Assembly: GCA_965199805.1 (NCBI GenBank)
Contig: CBDATO010000001.1
Coordinates: 2,976,001 to 3,040,000, forward strand
Reading direction: 5' to 3'
DNA length: 64,000 bases
Source of the DNA: DATAZK01 sp965199805
Lineage (GTDB): Bacteria > Actinomycetota > Actinomycetes > Frankiales > Frankiaceae
Program-made: the position numbers and the translations under genes
Notes under the pieces: model-generated
Databases searched by the model: none
Told to the model about the DNA's origin: nothing
The model's input: the letters and a program-made list of their open reading frames with translations, nothing else
Shown: in pieces, positions 8,858 to 18,132 of the stretch
How positions within the stretch are numbered: position 1 is the stretch's first letter
How the letters are laid out: every line of letters starts with the position of its first letter

Positions 8858-9145
8858 ATGGCGACACGTCGTCATTTCACCCAGGAATACAAGGACCAAG
8901 CCGTTAGCCTCGTCACCGATTCAGGCCGGTCGATCGCCGACGTCGCGAAAAGCATCGGCATCCACGAGATGACCTTAGGCAAATGGGTGAAGAAAGCACG
9001 TGAAGCGGGACATGTCACAGATGCGGACCTCTCCGTGAACGAGCGAGCCGAGCTCGAACGGCTCCGGAAAGAGAACGCGGTCCTGCGGATGGAACGCGAC
9101 TTCGCAAAAAAAGTTGCGACCTGGTTCGCGAAGGAACAGCCGTAA
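8858..9145 (+). CDS. IS3-B transposase OrfA
   Basis: This 95-residue protein (MATRRHFTQEYKDQAVSLV) has the IS3 helix-turn-helix (IADVAKSIGIHEMTLGKWVK) and a coiled-coil tail (ELERLRKENAVLRMERDF). Run A7 at 9106-9112 sits in frame as A AAA AAA G, a classic -1 slippery heptamer. Slippage fuses OrfA to OrfB to make the full transposase, while OrfA alone ends at 9145. Confidence 0.92.
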   Translation: MATRRHFTQEYKDQAVSLVTDSGRSIADVAKSIGIHEMTLGKWVKKAREAGHVTDADLSVNERAELERLRKENAVLRMERDFAKKVATWFAKEQP

Positions 9146-10026
9146 AATATGCGGCGATCGCGGACTGGGCGGCAGAAAAACAGTATCCGGTGGCTTTCAT
9201 GTGTGCCCAGCTCGGCGTGGCCCGCCAGGGCTACTACCGGTGGCTCGCGGCCGGCCCGAGCCTGCGCGCACGCGGCGACGCCGAACTGACCCGGCTGATC
9301 CGCCAGATCCACACCGACCTCGACGCTCAGCCCGGCGTGCGTCGGGTCTGGGCCGAACTGGCAGCCCGCAGCATCCGCACCTCACCCAAGCGGGTGTGGC
9401 GGCTAATGAAAGTCGCCGGCCTGCAAGGCCGGCACCCCAAGCCATGGCGACGGACCACGATCGCAGGTCAGGCCCCAGTATCGGCACCGGACCTGATCGG
9501 CCAGGACTTCACCGCACCGGCAATGAACCGGCGCTGGGTCGGCGACATCACCTACATCCGCACGGTCTGCGGCTGGGTCTACACCGCCACCGTCATCGAC
9601 CTGCACTCACGCAAGGTCGTCGGCTACGCCGTCGACAACCACATGCGCACCAGCCTCATCATCGACGCCCTCACCGCTGCCCTCGCGACCCGCCGACCAC
9701 CAGCCGGAGTCATATTCCACTCAGACCGCGGCTGCCAATACACCAGCCGCCAATTCGCCGACTTCTGCACCGAAAATGGCGTCACCCGATCCATGGGCAG
9801 ACGAGCCACCTGCTACGACAACGCAGTCGCAGAATCGTTCTTCGCCACCTACAAGAAAGAACTCATCCACACCCGGCCCTGGAACAACGTAACGGACGTC
9901 CGGCAACAAACATTCCTCTGGATCGAAGGCAGCTACAACCGCCGACGCCGGCACTCCACACTCAACTACTTGACACCCGAAGAATACGAACTAGGATTCA
10001 GAAAACTAACCGAACTGGCAGCCTAA
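9112..10026 (+). CDS. IS3-B transposase OrfB (made by -1 frameshifting)
   Basis: The -1 frame is open from the slippery site at 9106-9112. It carries HTH_21 (MCAQLGVARQGYYRW) and the integrase core: first Asp in WVGDITYIRT, second in IFHSDRGCQYTS, Glu in YDNAVAESFFATYKKEL. The frame is complete to TAA at 10024. An internal ATG at 9199 could give free OrfB. All catalytic residues are present, so IS3-B looks competent. Confidence 0.93.
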   Translation, partial: SCDLVREGTAVKYAAIADWAAEKQYPVAFMCAQLGVARQGYYRWLAAGPSLRARGDAELTRLIRQIHTDLDAQPGVRRVWAELAARSIRTSPKRVWRLMKVAGLQGRHPKPWRRTTIAGQAPVSAPDLIGQDFTAPAMNRRWVGDITYIRTVCGWVYTATVIDLHSRKVVGYAVDNHMRTSLIIDALTAALATRRPPAGVIFHSDRGCQYTSRQFADFCTENGVTRSMGRRATCYDNAVAESFFATYKKELIHTRPWNNVTDVRQQTFLWIEGSYNRRRRHSTLNYLTPEEYELGFRKLTELAA

Positions 10027-10039
10027 ACCACTGTCTACA

Positions 10040-10729
10040 AAAGCGGTAACACTCCAGTTGCGCCGACAGGAAACGCATCCGTGCCGCCAGCGACTGCCGG
10101 TGAACACCGACAGACGATGCTCGACCGGTGCCGCCGACTCCGTCTGCAGCTGTTCGATCCGCGTCAGCTGAACGGCCAGCGACCGACCGTGCAGCTGGGC
10201 CCGCAACCGCTCGGGCGCGACCACGACGAGGCTTTTGAGCTCGTTGACGGCTTTGGTGCGGCTGACCAGCACGCCTTCTCGGCAGGCGAAGACCATGCGC
10301 AGAGCCTGGCGCAGGCCGCCGGCGCGCGGGGCGCCCTGCTCATCGCGAGAGAGCGCTTCACGCGCAGCCCGGATCGCGTCGATCCGATCGCTTTTCGCGC
10401 CGCGGGCCCGCTTGAGCGCTCCGACCTCAACGACCGTTTCACCGGCTTCGCGTCAGGGCGACGACGAGTCCAGCGGCGAAGCTGCCGGTGCCTTCCAGCG
10501 CCCAGATCCGACGACCGGGAGCATGCTCACCCGCCCAGGCGAGCATCCGCCGATAGCCAGCGCCATCAGCGGTTTCAGCGACGTGCGCGTGGACCCGACC
10601 GCCGCCCGTATCAACCACGGCCAGGTCGATCGTGTCGCGATCGGGGTCGCCTCCGATGACGAAGTCGTACTGCTCTGCGAGCATGACCACTGCGGTTGCC
10701 CTTTCATCCAGGGTGATCGAGGACGGCAC
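10040..10729 (-). pseudogene. IS110 transposase, N-terminal half
   Basis: The minus-strand gene begins MPSSITLDERATAVVML and shows the RuvC-like DEDD domain: GGDPDRDTIDLAV (Asp), WALEGTGSF (Glu) and, in a shifted frame, AKSDRIDAIRAARE (Asp pair). Frameshifts near 10440 and near 10130 break it. IS3-B cuts it at 10040. The C-terminal half is at 8371-8809. Confidence 0.82.
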
Positions 10730-10915
10730 CGGCCTGGGTGAAGGTCACTGGTCGCGGCAGCACTGTGAGGGGTCACGCCGCAGGCGGCGGACAAGCTCCT
10801 AATCAAGCCAGGACAAGTGGGCCAGGTCGGTGCCGGCAACCCTCAGGGCAGGTCAAACGAAAGACACGCCAACGGCGGTCAGTATTCTCGAGAGCCACCT
10901 CGAGTTGCCGGCACC
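10730..10915 (-). ncRNA. Candidate IS110 bridge-RNA region (5' non-coding end)
   Basis: IS110-group elements encode a bridge RNA in the non-coding end upstream of the recombinase gene. Here about 185 bp lie between the transposase start and the next recognisable element. The stretch contains no ORF of its own. Structure was not computed; the call rests on position and on the family. Confidence 0.35.
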
Positions 10916-10969
10916 AGCCTGGCTCAACCCGCCCAACCGAGCCGTCTCAGACACTCACAGTGTTCTCAG

Positions 10970-12316
10970 CGGCGGGCCTGGTGTTCGGTGAAGGCCAGCA
11001 TTTGGGTCCAGGCGATGAGGTCGACGGCGAGACCAGCGACGGCGAGCTAGATCCGGTTTTGGTTCATGCCTTGGAGCGGAAGGTTGGTCGGGCCGCAGTC
11101 CTTTGCCTGTCGGATGCGGTCTTCGCAGCGGGCTCGGCGACGGTGTCGGAGTTCGAGGTCGGCGAGCTGCCCGGTTGCGGTGTTGGTCGCGAAGGCGGTG
11201 ATGCGGTTGCCGTCGATGTCGGTGATCCGTAGCTGGGCATCGGGTGAGGCCGCTCCGAGCGGATGATGATCCGCATGCCCTTCGGTCACCGCGAAAGGTT
11301 GAAGGCCGGTGAGTTCGGCGACGTGCGCCCCGTCCCGCAGACCGCCGGCCGAGTCGTAGGCCGGGGTCCAGGCTGCCGCCGGCAGCCGGCGGATGAGCTG
11401 CTCGTCGCCGGCGGCGAGCGTCCACCCAACGGTGAAGCCCAGGCCACGGGCCGATAGCCAGTGCAGGAAGGCGTGGGTGCCGCCGGCGCCGTCGGTCCGG
11501 ACGAGGACTTTGCGGCCCGGCCGGCTCCGGCTGATCCCGGGCAGCTGCGCCAGCGACTGACGCACGACCGTGATGTGGTCGGCGGCGGTGTTCGACCCGG
11601 CCCGCCCCTCGCGCAGCAGGCCGGCGCCCATCTCACCGGTGCCGCCGTCGCCGTGGTCGACGAAGCCGAACAGCGGATGGTGACCGGAAGCCCATCTTGA
11701 ACGTCGCAGTGGCACCTTCCTTATCTAAATGTGCGGTCACCAGGGTGGCATCCAGGTCGACAGTGACCGTGCCGCCGGCGTTCGGCGCATACCGGCCGGC
11801 GGCTTTCCAAACCCGGGTCCGGACCGTCGCCCGGGCCTTGGCGATCGCCGCCAGCACCCGGTCAGCATCGACGGCCAGGCCGGTGATGGTGCGGGACACC
11901 GTCGCATCCGACGCGACCGGGCCGACCACGGCCGGTGCTGCCCGCACCGTAGCAATGTCGGCAAGGCAGTCACCACCCAGCGCGAGCGTCACCGCCAGAT
12001 CCCACAGGAGGTTGGCCGGGTCATGACGGGCCTGCGTCCGGCGCCAACGCCCCATGGCGGACAACAGTGCCCGATCCAGGCCGGCTGCCCTGATGGTCTC
12101 GGCCAGCAGCACCCCGCCGGCATGTGACCCCAGCTGCCGGCCCGCCCCGTTCGACTCGGACAGGCGCGGATAGAACCCGCTACGCTGACTCACCAGAAAG
12201 GTGCTCTTGCATCACGGTGGAAACGTCCCTAGCAAGACGCATCCTCCCTGGTCAGGGACACGTTTCTGCTGGTCAACACCCCGTCAAGACGCTAACCCAT
12301 GAAATCTCCGGGCTAG
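10970..12316 (-). pseudogene. IS1380 transposase pseudogene
   Basis: The N-terminal part (12193 down to about 11640, SGFYPRL, DLDATLVTAHLDKEGATATF) and the central part (11715 to 11047, LFGFVDHGDGGTGEM through RCEDRIRQAK) lie in different frames. A TAG then interrupts the C-terminal AGLAVDLIAWTQMLAF segment. The right terminal repeat (ATCTCCGGG followed by CTAG) ends near 12316. The left end is lost. It is more divergent than the two intact copies. Confidence 0.85.
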
Positions 12317-12632
12317 CTGAGCGGCTGGTGGCTTTGGCGGTCGACGACTGGGAAGGTTTCAGGTGCCGCAACACTGGTTGTGCGGCCGAGGCGACATCAC
12401 ACCGACGGCTGCGGCCGAAAAATCCAAAGCCGGAACGACGGGCCCGTTTCCATTCCCTAGTCAGCCAGCCCAGTCGTCACCAACATGGGGGGCGGCGCGC
12501 GGCCCGCACCGCGAGGGTCCCGTCGCCTGGCCAAACGCTCCCTTTGTGTCACACGCCGCCAGAAACTACACTGCTGTTTGCTACTTAGTTGGGCACGCCG
12601 AAACCTGCCATAGAATCAAATCTGGGGAAGAC
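12317..12632. other. Intergenic stretch, no gene recognised
   Basis: The stretch follows the IS1380 end. A long open frame crosses it, but without start signals and with poor codon use. Nothing else was seen. Confidence 0.4.
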
Positions 12633-13223
12633 ATGGCGAATCATTTGCGCGCTCGAGTCGGCCTATGGGTCACGGGCAAGGTTTGGCGTCCAGCCAAAAC
12701 GGCGGTGGACTCCCGCGAAGGCTCGGTCGCCGTCTCGGCTGTCGGCCAATCGCCAAACCGGGGTGGGCCAAGGCCGATCTTGTGCTACCTGGAAAACCCC
12801 TCTCAAGTTGATCAAGTGGTTCAGCGCGCGGCGCCAATCGCCCGACGGCGTCAAAGCGCAGATAGACCGGCAGTCATCTTTGGGCTCTTCTGTCATCGGT
12901 CGTCACCCATCCTGTCATGCGCGGACGCTGTTCATGAGGCTTTTCCCGTCGCAGAAAGTCTGCGACGGGAGGCAGCAGCTACGGCGCAATTCTCGTTTAA
13001 CTCGGCCGTGCGGGCGCGGGGGTTTCGTCCCATCTTCATCAACTCCGGGGGTAGCCCGGTGCAGGCGCTTACGGACTGCGCACGTGTTCATTCTTGTGAT
13101 GTCATCGTAATTTCCTCAGCTTTAGGTGACGGATCCAGGCTAACAGTTTGGCGAAGGCGGCAACTGTTCAAAAGGCTAGTCAGCAATACTCCCGCCGTTG
13201 TCATTCTTGGGTCAGGGCAGTGA
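12633..13223 (+). CDS. Hypothetical protein with a universal-stress-protein-like tail
   Basis: A 196-residue frame from ATG 12633, with GGGGAAG nine bases upstream. The last ~90 residues resemble the Usp pattern: RGFRPIFINSGGSPVQAL, then CDVIVISSALGDGS, ending VSNTPAVVILGSG (Usp proteins end with a beta strand of the type PVLVV). The first ~60 residues look unlike anything I know. Base composition is lower in GC than the flanking IS DNA. It could be a decayed Usp gene; confidence in function is low. Confidence 0.4.
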   Translation: MANHLRARVGLWVTGKVWRPAKTAVDSREGSVAVSAVGQSPNRGGPRPILCYLENPSQVDQVVQRAAPIARRRQSADRPAVIFGLFCHRSSPILSCADAVHEAFPVAESLRREAAATAQFSFNSAVRARGFRPIFINSGGSPVQALTDCARVHSCDVIVISSALGDGSRLTVWRRRQLFKRLVSNTPAVVILGSGQ

Positions 13224-13507
13224 ACAATCAAAGGGCACTTGAGTCTAAACGAGTTGCAACCACGGGCCGGGCTCGGTTCCTTACGCCTCGCGATTAATCA
13301 ATCTCGGTATACAAGGAACGTAATGGCATTGCGCAGCAGCTGAAGCCCCACAACATGACACCACCAGCGCCGACGCACTAAATCGTTCACAGAACGGCAG
13401 GCGCGCTTCTTGAGATACTGGAAAGGCCAAATTATGGCTTGGTATTCGAGGCTCTTCAGGGCTTGACTAGAGCACCAAAATGCTGAGCGTATTCACTTGA
13501 GCTGCAA
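13224..13507. other. Intergenic stretch, no feature recognised
   Basis: AT-richer sequence with no ORF of note and no clear terminator or promoter. Confidence 0.35.
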
Positions 13508-13910
13508 TTAAAGGGGCTCTTCACAGAGGGGGGGTGTGGGGTGGAAGGCTCGTCGAGGGACATGGGAGTCGAGGGCCTTTAAGAATCCGAGCGCGACGAC
13601 GTGGAAGGGATCCATCACCGCGGTCACGTCGGGTAGCTGTTTGACGGCGGCGGCCTTGCACCCGGTGAAGCCGTCCATCGCCACGACCTGCACGGCGTCG
13701 TGCCAGGCCTTGGGCCGGTGCGCCGGGCCGGGTCTTGAACGCGGCCTTGGATCGGCCTTCGACCCTTGCCCAGCAGGCGTGCGGCCCGGTGCCCGTCGAA
13801 CTTGAGCTCGGCGACCCGGCACGTCAACACCGCACCGCCGGGCTCAGTACGCCTCGACCCCAGACAGCGAGCAACGCAGCCGCTCGGCACTACGCCCTCA
13901 AATCGGAAGA
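13508..13910 (-). pseudogene. ISL3-family transposase fragment
   Basis: The minus strand reads VVAMDGFTGCKAAAVKQLPD then VTAVMDPFHVVAL, the second catalytic Asp region of an A-type ISL3 transposase (compare 26110-26200). Flanking pieces are in other frames. A GGCTCTTC end-like sequence lies at 13516. Only about 130 codons remain. Confidence 0.75.
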
Positions 13911-14240
13911 GCCAGGTAACCCTCCGACGGTTCGACAGGTTTCACGACCTGGGCGGTCTCGCCTGCCGGAGCGGCCTGACAGGCTGAAACTCGTCCAGCC
14001 GGAGAACTCTGGCGCCATCATGCATGTGCCGCTGCGCCCCATTGAAGAGGAAGCACGAGCAAGTCGAGGCCAGAGCCTCGCCTACAGTGCGCCGCCCTAC
14101 CAAGCGTGCAGTGCGGGCTCATCTTCGGTCTTGCGTGCGGCCATTCAGCCTGATATAACTCGTTCTGCATCGTAATCGCTAAGACGTGACTCACGTGAGT
14201 CCGTCGCCACCGACAAATACAAGGCGGTCGAAGTATCGCA
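13911..14240. other. Upstream region of the catabolic cluster
   Basis: Lower-GC sequence before the enoyl-CoA hydratase gene. It presumably holds the cluster promoter, but no convincing -35/-10 pair or operator could be picked. ACGTGACTCACGTGAG at about 14183-14198 is partly palindromic (CACGTGA-like halves) and is the best operator candidate. Confidence 0.3.
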
Positions 14241-15125
14241 ATGGTCACAAAAAGTAAAAAGAGTGGCCTCGGAATACCGGCAAGTGCAGAACAACCTAAC
14301 GAAGCCGAAGAGATCCTTTTAAGTGAAAGAATCGGCGCGGTTACTCGCCTAACGCTCAACAGACCGAATAAACTCAACGCACTTTCAGGTGAACTCCGCG
14401 CAGCGGTGCTGCGAGAGGTAGACAGGGCGGAGCGCGACGCCAACGTCCGAGCCATTATTATCAGGGGCGCTGGCAGGTCATTCTGCTCCGGCAACGATGT
14501 CGGGGTGTACAATCCCAACCTCGATCTCGGAACCCCAGCCGAAGACGTTGCTAATATTCACGAGATTAGTGCGGGTTGGGATCGTATTTGGCACTGTCGT
14601 GTACCAGTAGTTGCGCAGGTCCATGGTTACTGTGTCGCGGGTGGCACCGATTTGGCACTCAACTGCGACATGATTGTCGTTGCAAATGACGCAAAATTGG
14701 GCTTTCCGCCGGTGCGCTCCCAGGGAAGTCCACCAACCCATATGTGGACCTACCTGGTGGGGCCGCAATGGGCGAAACGCCTGCTGCTAACTGGCGACGT
14801 CATCTCCGGTGCACAGGCGGCTGAATTGGGCCTCGCACTCCAGTCGGTGCCAGCTGCAGACCTTGACGATGTCGTCCTTCGCTTGGCCCTCCGGATGACG
14901 AACATCGGCAAAGATCTGCTTGCCCATAACAAGCGCATGGTGAACCTTGCAATAGAGCTTATGGGGCGGGGAGTACTGCAGTCAATGGCAGGAGTCCACG
15001 ATGCCCTCGCTCACCTCTCTCCGGAAAGCATCGCGTTTCGAGACCAAGCTCGGATTAGCGGATTTCGCACAGTCCAGAAGGCGCGTGACGCTAACTTCGA
15101 GATCGATGAAGACAGCCCATCTTAG
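14241..15125 (+). CDS. Enoyl-CoA hydratase/isomerase (crotonase) family protein
   Basis: A 294-residue crotonase-fold enzyme acting on CoA thioesters. LTLNRPNKLNALSGELR is the family start pattern. GRSFCSGNDVG forms one part of the oxyanion hole and QVHGYCVAGGTDLALNCD is the central signature. The Glu pair of classical hydratases is not obvious, so isomerase, hydrolase or hydratase activity are all possible. It heads a run of five same-strand genes ending with an acyl-CoA ligase, which fits catabolism of an activated acid. Several codons are AT-ending (tta, aat), unlike the surrounding IS DNA. Confidence 0.88.
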   Translation: MVTKSKKSGLGIPASAEQPNEAEEILLSERIGAVTRLTLNRPNKLNALSGELRAAVLREVDRAERDANVRAIIIRGAGRSFCSGNDVGVYNPNLDLGTPAEDVANIHEISAGWDRIWHCRVPVVAQVHGYCVAGGTDLALNCDMIVVANDAKLGFPPVRSQGSPPTHMWTYLVGPQWAKRLLLTGDVISGAQAAELGLALQSVPAADLDDVVLRLALRMTNIGKDLLAHNKRMVNLAIELMGRGVLQSMAGVHDALAHLSPESIAFRDQARISGFRTVQKARDANFEIDEDSPS

Positions 15126-15191
15126 CGCGATGCCCGGCGTCAACCGATAGTAACGCCACCCGGAACGTCTCAGCCACATAGGAAAAGGAAC

Positions 15192-15680
15192 ATGGACCCG
15201 AGCGCAAATCCCAGTCTAAGCACCAGGCTTCAAGAGTTACTCGACAAGAGCGAGATCCGCGAGCTGACAGCCCGCTATAATCACACATTTGATGACGGTG
15301 ACGCCGAAGCATATGCCAATACGTACACCGTCGACGGGGGACATACACCTGAGTTCGGCGCGGGACCGTCGAGCAATGGTCAGCAGCGTGGGCGTGAGGA
15401 GCACATAGCGCAGTGTCGACGGGCCGATTCGCGCGTCGTTCATACGACGACGGATCCGCTCATTGAGGTTGACGGCGATACGGCGCGACAGGTCTGCACT
15501 TTCATCATTTTCCTTCGGAATAAGGAAAAGACGGTTAACCACTTCGCTTTGACGGGCCGGTATGTCGACAAGCTTACTCGGACGTCCGATGGTTGGCGCT
15601 TCGCCGAGCGTCTGACCCTTTGGGATCGCCACTTTGACATCCTGGAGGAAGCAGATCGGTTCAATAATGACGGCACCTGA
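15192..15680 (+). CDS. SnoaL-like (NTF2-fold) protein
   Basis: A 162-residue protein with the SnoaL_4 pattern: LLDKSEIRELTARYNHTFDD near the N-terminus, a conserved His/Asp pocket (HTTTDPLIEVDGD) and WRFAERLTLWDR at the end. Such folds act as small-molecule isomerases, dehydratases or hydroxylase partners. AGGAAAAGGAAC lies just before the ATG. It follows the crotonase gene by 66 bp and overlaps the start of the amidohydrolase gene, so the three are probably one transcript. Confidence 0.82.
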   Translation: MDPSANPSLSTRLQELLDKSEIRELTARYNHTFDDGDAEAYANTYTVDGGHTPEFGAGPSSNGQQRGREEHIAQCRRADSRVVHTTTDPLIEVDGDTARQVCTFIIFLRNKEKTVNHFALTGRYVDKLTRTSDGWRFAERLTLWDRHFDILEEADRFNNDGT

Positions 15681-16962
15681 AACAGGGACAGCACCTGAAA
15701 CGAGCAAGACGTCAAGAGCAGATAACGCGACTTCGTCAGAAAATATATTGCTGTTCCGCAACGGCCTGGTCTTCGACGGAGTTACCGATGGCCTGCACGA
15801 GGTCGATGTCCTTGTGCGCGGCAACCGCGTTGCTGAGGTCGGTCCCGGTCTCACGAGTTCAAGCGCAACCAAGATTGACCTCGCCGGACGGGTGCTTATG
15901 CCGGGACTTATCGACGCTCATGTTCATGTTTATGCCTATGCAGCAGACTTGTCAGCCAACGAACGTCATCCAATAACTCTAGTCGCGCATGATGCGAGAC
16001 GGATGCTTGAGGAGTCGTTACGACGTGGTTTCACGTCCCTTCGCGATGCGGGTGGCGCAGATTTCGGGCTGCAGCTGGCGCTCAACCGCGGGCTCATCAA
16101 CGGTCCTCGTCTCTTCTTTTGTGGAAAGGCGCTTAGCCAGACGGGAGGGCACGGCGACTTTCGACGACCGTGGGAGGCTGAAACCTGTGGCTGCGGAGTC
16201 GGGCACTCTGGCCATATCAGCCGTGTAGTGGACGGCCCTGATGAGGTTCGCAGAGCCGTCCGCGACGAGTTGCGGCTCGGTGCCAGTTTCATTAAGATCT
16301 GCGCTTCCGGAGGCGTCGCATCGCCGGGCGGAGGCCTTCGCAATAGTCAGTTCTCACCCGACGAGGTTCGCGCAGCGGTCGAAGAGGTTGAGCGTCAAGG
16401 CAGTTACGTCACGGCGCATGTTATCCCGGACGACGCAATCCGGCGTGTCATTGAACTGGGCGTGCACTGCATTGAGCACGGCCTTTTGATGAGTGACCAG
16501 ACTGCCAAGCTTGCCTTTGAGCGTGACACGGCGGTCGTTCCCACCCTGGCAATTGTGCGAGCTCTGACGGAATTCGGTCGCGAAAGCGGATACCCAGAGA
16601 CGTCGCTTGCCAAACTTCGCACCATTGAGCCGAGCGCTTTGGAGAGCCTTGAGGTCATGGTCAATGCAAATCTGCGGATCGGCTTTGGCACAGATCTAAT
16701 CGGCAGCCTCGATCGACATCAATGTATTGAATTCAAAATTCGCAATGAGGTCATGCGGCCGGTCGACATCTTACGGTCGGCGACCAGTGTCAACGCCGAA
16801 ATTATCGGTGAGGACGGGCAGCTTGGACAGGTTGCGCCCGGCTTCTTAGCCGATCTAATTATTGTAGATGGTAACCCGCTCACGGACCTCTCGGTGTTCG
16901 ATGAGCACGGAAGTCGAATAGTGATGGTGATGAAGAACGGAGTATTCGCTAAGTATCGTTAG
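15667..16962 (+). CDS. Metal-dependent amidohydrolase (imidazolonepropionase/prolidase-like)
   Basis: A 431-residue TIM-barrel hydrolase. Metal ligands: HVHVY (His85, His87), Lys210 in FIKICASGG, His251 in VTAHV, His271 in IEHG and Asp343 in FGTD; the Lys suggests a binuclear site. It belongs to the amidohydrolase group annotated as imidazolonepropionase-like or Xaa-Pro dipeptidase, which cleaves amide or ester bonds. ATG 15667 overlaps the end of the SnoaL-like gene, and an in-frame ATG at 15634 is an alternative. A C-terminal beta sandwich strand (FLADLIIVDGNPLTDL) is present. The substrate is unknown. Confidence 0.88.
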   Translation: MTAPETGTAPETSKTSRADNATSSENILLFRNGLVFDGVTDGLHEVDVLVRGNRVAEVGPGLTSSSATKIDLAGRVLMPGLIDAHVHVYAYAADLSANERHPITLVAHDARRMLEESLRRGFTSLRDAGGADFGLQLALNRGLINGPRLFFCGKALSQTGGHGDFRRPWEAETCGCGVGHSGHISRVVDGPDEVRRAVRDELRLGASFIKICASGGVASPGGGLRNSQFSPDEVRAAVEEVERQGSYVTAHVIPDDAIRRVIELGVHCIEHGLLMSDQTAKLAFERDTAVVPTLAIVRALTEFGRESGYPETSLAKLRTIEPSALESLEVMVNANLRIGFGTDLIGSLDRHQCIEFKIRNEVMRPVDILRSATSVNAEIIGEDGQLGQVAPGFLADLIIVDGNPLTDLSVFDEHGSRIVMVMKNGVFAKYR

Positions 16963-17067
16963 TAGGGGACGGCAATTCGGACACGACCTATGGCTTATCG
17001 GTCATCCAAAAGCGAGGAACGGCCGCGCTAATAGTCTTTAAGACACTCAAGGAAGGGTGCTTGTATT

Positions 17068-17823
17068 GTGGATCTCGAGCAGATGAAGGACAACGCCCAG
17101 TCAGTTGAGGCCCAGGAATGGGCACTACGGATTGAGGTGGCCGCCGCGTGCCGACTGATCGCGCTATACGGATGGGACGACCAAATCTCAACGCACGTCA
17201 CTGCACGTTTGCCCGGCAGTGGGTCTCATTTTCTAATCAATCCCTTCGGGCTCTATTTTGACGAGGTCACTGCCTCCTCGCTGCAGGTACTTGATGAAAC
17301 CGGCCATTCGCGTGAGGGCGGTCGTGTGAATGTGGCTGGATTCATGGTTCACTCAGCGATCCATATGAACAGACAAAATGCTCATGCGGTCGTTCATTTG
17401 CATACCATCGCGGGCATGGCGGTTGGAGCCTCAGCGCCCGGTTTGCGCAACCTATCTCCATATTCTATGGCAATTGATCCGGTTGCGTACCACGATTGGG
17501 AGGGCCTCGTCATCAACGACGATGAGCGCGCTAGACTTGCGGCCGACCTTGGCGATTCGGCGGCAATGCTCCTACGTAATCATGGATCGTTGACAGTTGG
17601 GGAAACGATGGCACAGGCATTCACGCGAGCCTATTATCTTCAGCGTGCATGCGAAGTTCAGGTTGCGGCCGGCGGGCTTCGTGGTTCGCTAATTGAACAG
17701 TCAAGTACCCTATCGCAATTGGTACAAGGGCAGTCAAGCGCGACTTTCAACGATGCCTACCAGTTGAACTGGAATGCGCTGATTCGCCGACTTGATCGCG
17801 TTGATCCGGGCTTCCGGAACTGA
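17068..17823 (+). CDS. Class II aldolase/adducin-family protein
   Basis: A 251-residue protein starting at GTG 17068 with AAGGAAGGG upstream. The zinc ligands typical of the fold are visible: His110 and His112 in VVHLHTIAG and His172 in LRNHGSLTVG. Members cleave or decarboxylate sugar-phosphate-like or hydroxy-acid substrates, and many are of unknown substrate. It lies 105 bp after the amidohydrolase gene, in the same direction. The N-terminus (LYGWDDQISTHVTARLPG) fits the family closely. Confidence 0.88.
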   Translation: MDLEQMKDNAQSVEAQEWALRIEVAAACRLIALYGWDDQISTHVTARLPGSGSHFLINPFGLYFDEVTASSLQVLDETGHSREGGRVNVAGFMVHSAIHMNRQNAHAVVHLHTIAGMAVGASAPGLRNLSPYSMAIDPVAYHDWEGLVINDDERARLAADLGDSAAMLLRNHGSLTVGETMAQAFTRAYYLQRACEVQVAAGGLRGSLIEQSSTLSQLVQGQSSATFNDAYQLNWNALIRRLDRVDPGFRN

Positions 17824-18132
17824 GATCACGGCGGCGGTAGTCGGGACTCGCTACCGCTACGTCATGGACCTCAACGCCCTACTACGTGCGCAGGGCAAAT
17901 TGGCTACGTGCGCAGGGGAAATTGGGCATTCTACGGAGCATTGAAACAATGGTTGATCGCCCCGCGCAAGGTCGGTAACGACTTAAGTCGCGTTAACATG
18001 CGAGCGACTTACCGCGTTTCAGGCTTCTAACGAGTAATCCGTCAACGGCGAGGCAATCACTGTTACGCGTTGTTCGTCATTCTGGTGCGGCATTGGAGTG
18101 GCCGTCATAGATATAGTGATGATAGGGGACAC
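17824..18132. other. Intergenic gap between aldolase and ligase genes
   Basis: It contains the 22-bp tandem repeat described separately and probably a promoter for the ligase gene. No ORF was seen. Confidence 0.4.
17882..17925. repeat. 22-bp tandem repeat, possible solitary IS21-type end
   Basis: CTACGTGCGCAGGGCAAATT followed by GG is repeated immediately with one mismatch (17882-17903 and 17904-17925). Doubled blocks of this kind are typical of IS21-family termini, but no istAB genes are adjacent. Confidence 0.5.

Larger units (their letters stand above)
8810..10039 (+). mobile_element. IS3-B, intact IS3-family element
   Basis: Ends are TGTAGACA at 8810 and TGTCTACA at 10032-10039, enclosing orfA and orfB joined by a -1 slippery site. 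It splits the IS110 transposase gene. No target duplication could be recognised. Confidence 0.85.

Noticed and set aside
12363..12632. N-terminal extension of the ORF ending at 13223
   Set aside because: No start signal and poor composition; ATG 12633 has a good ribosome site.
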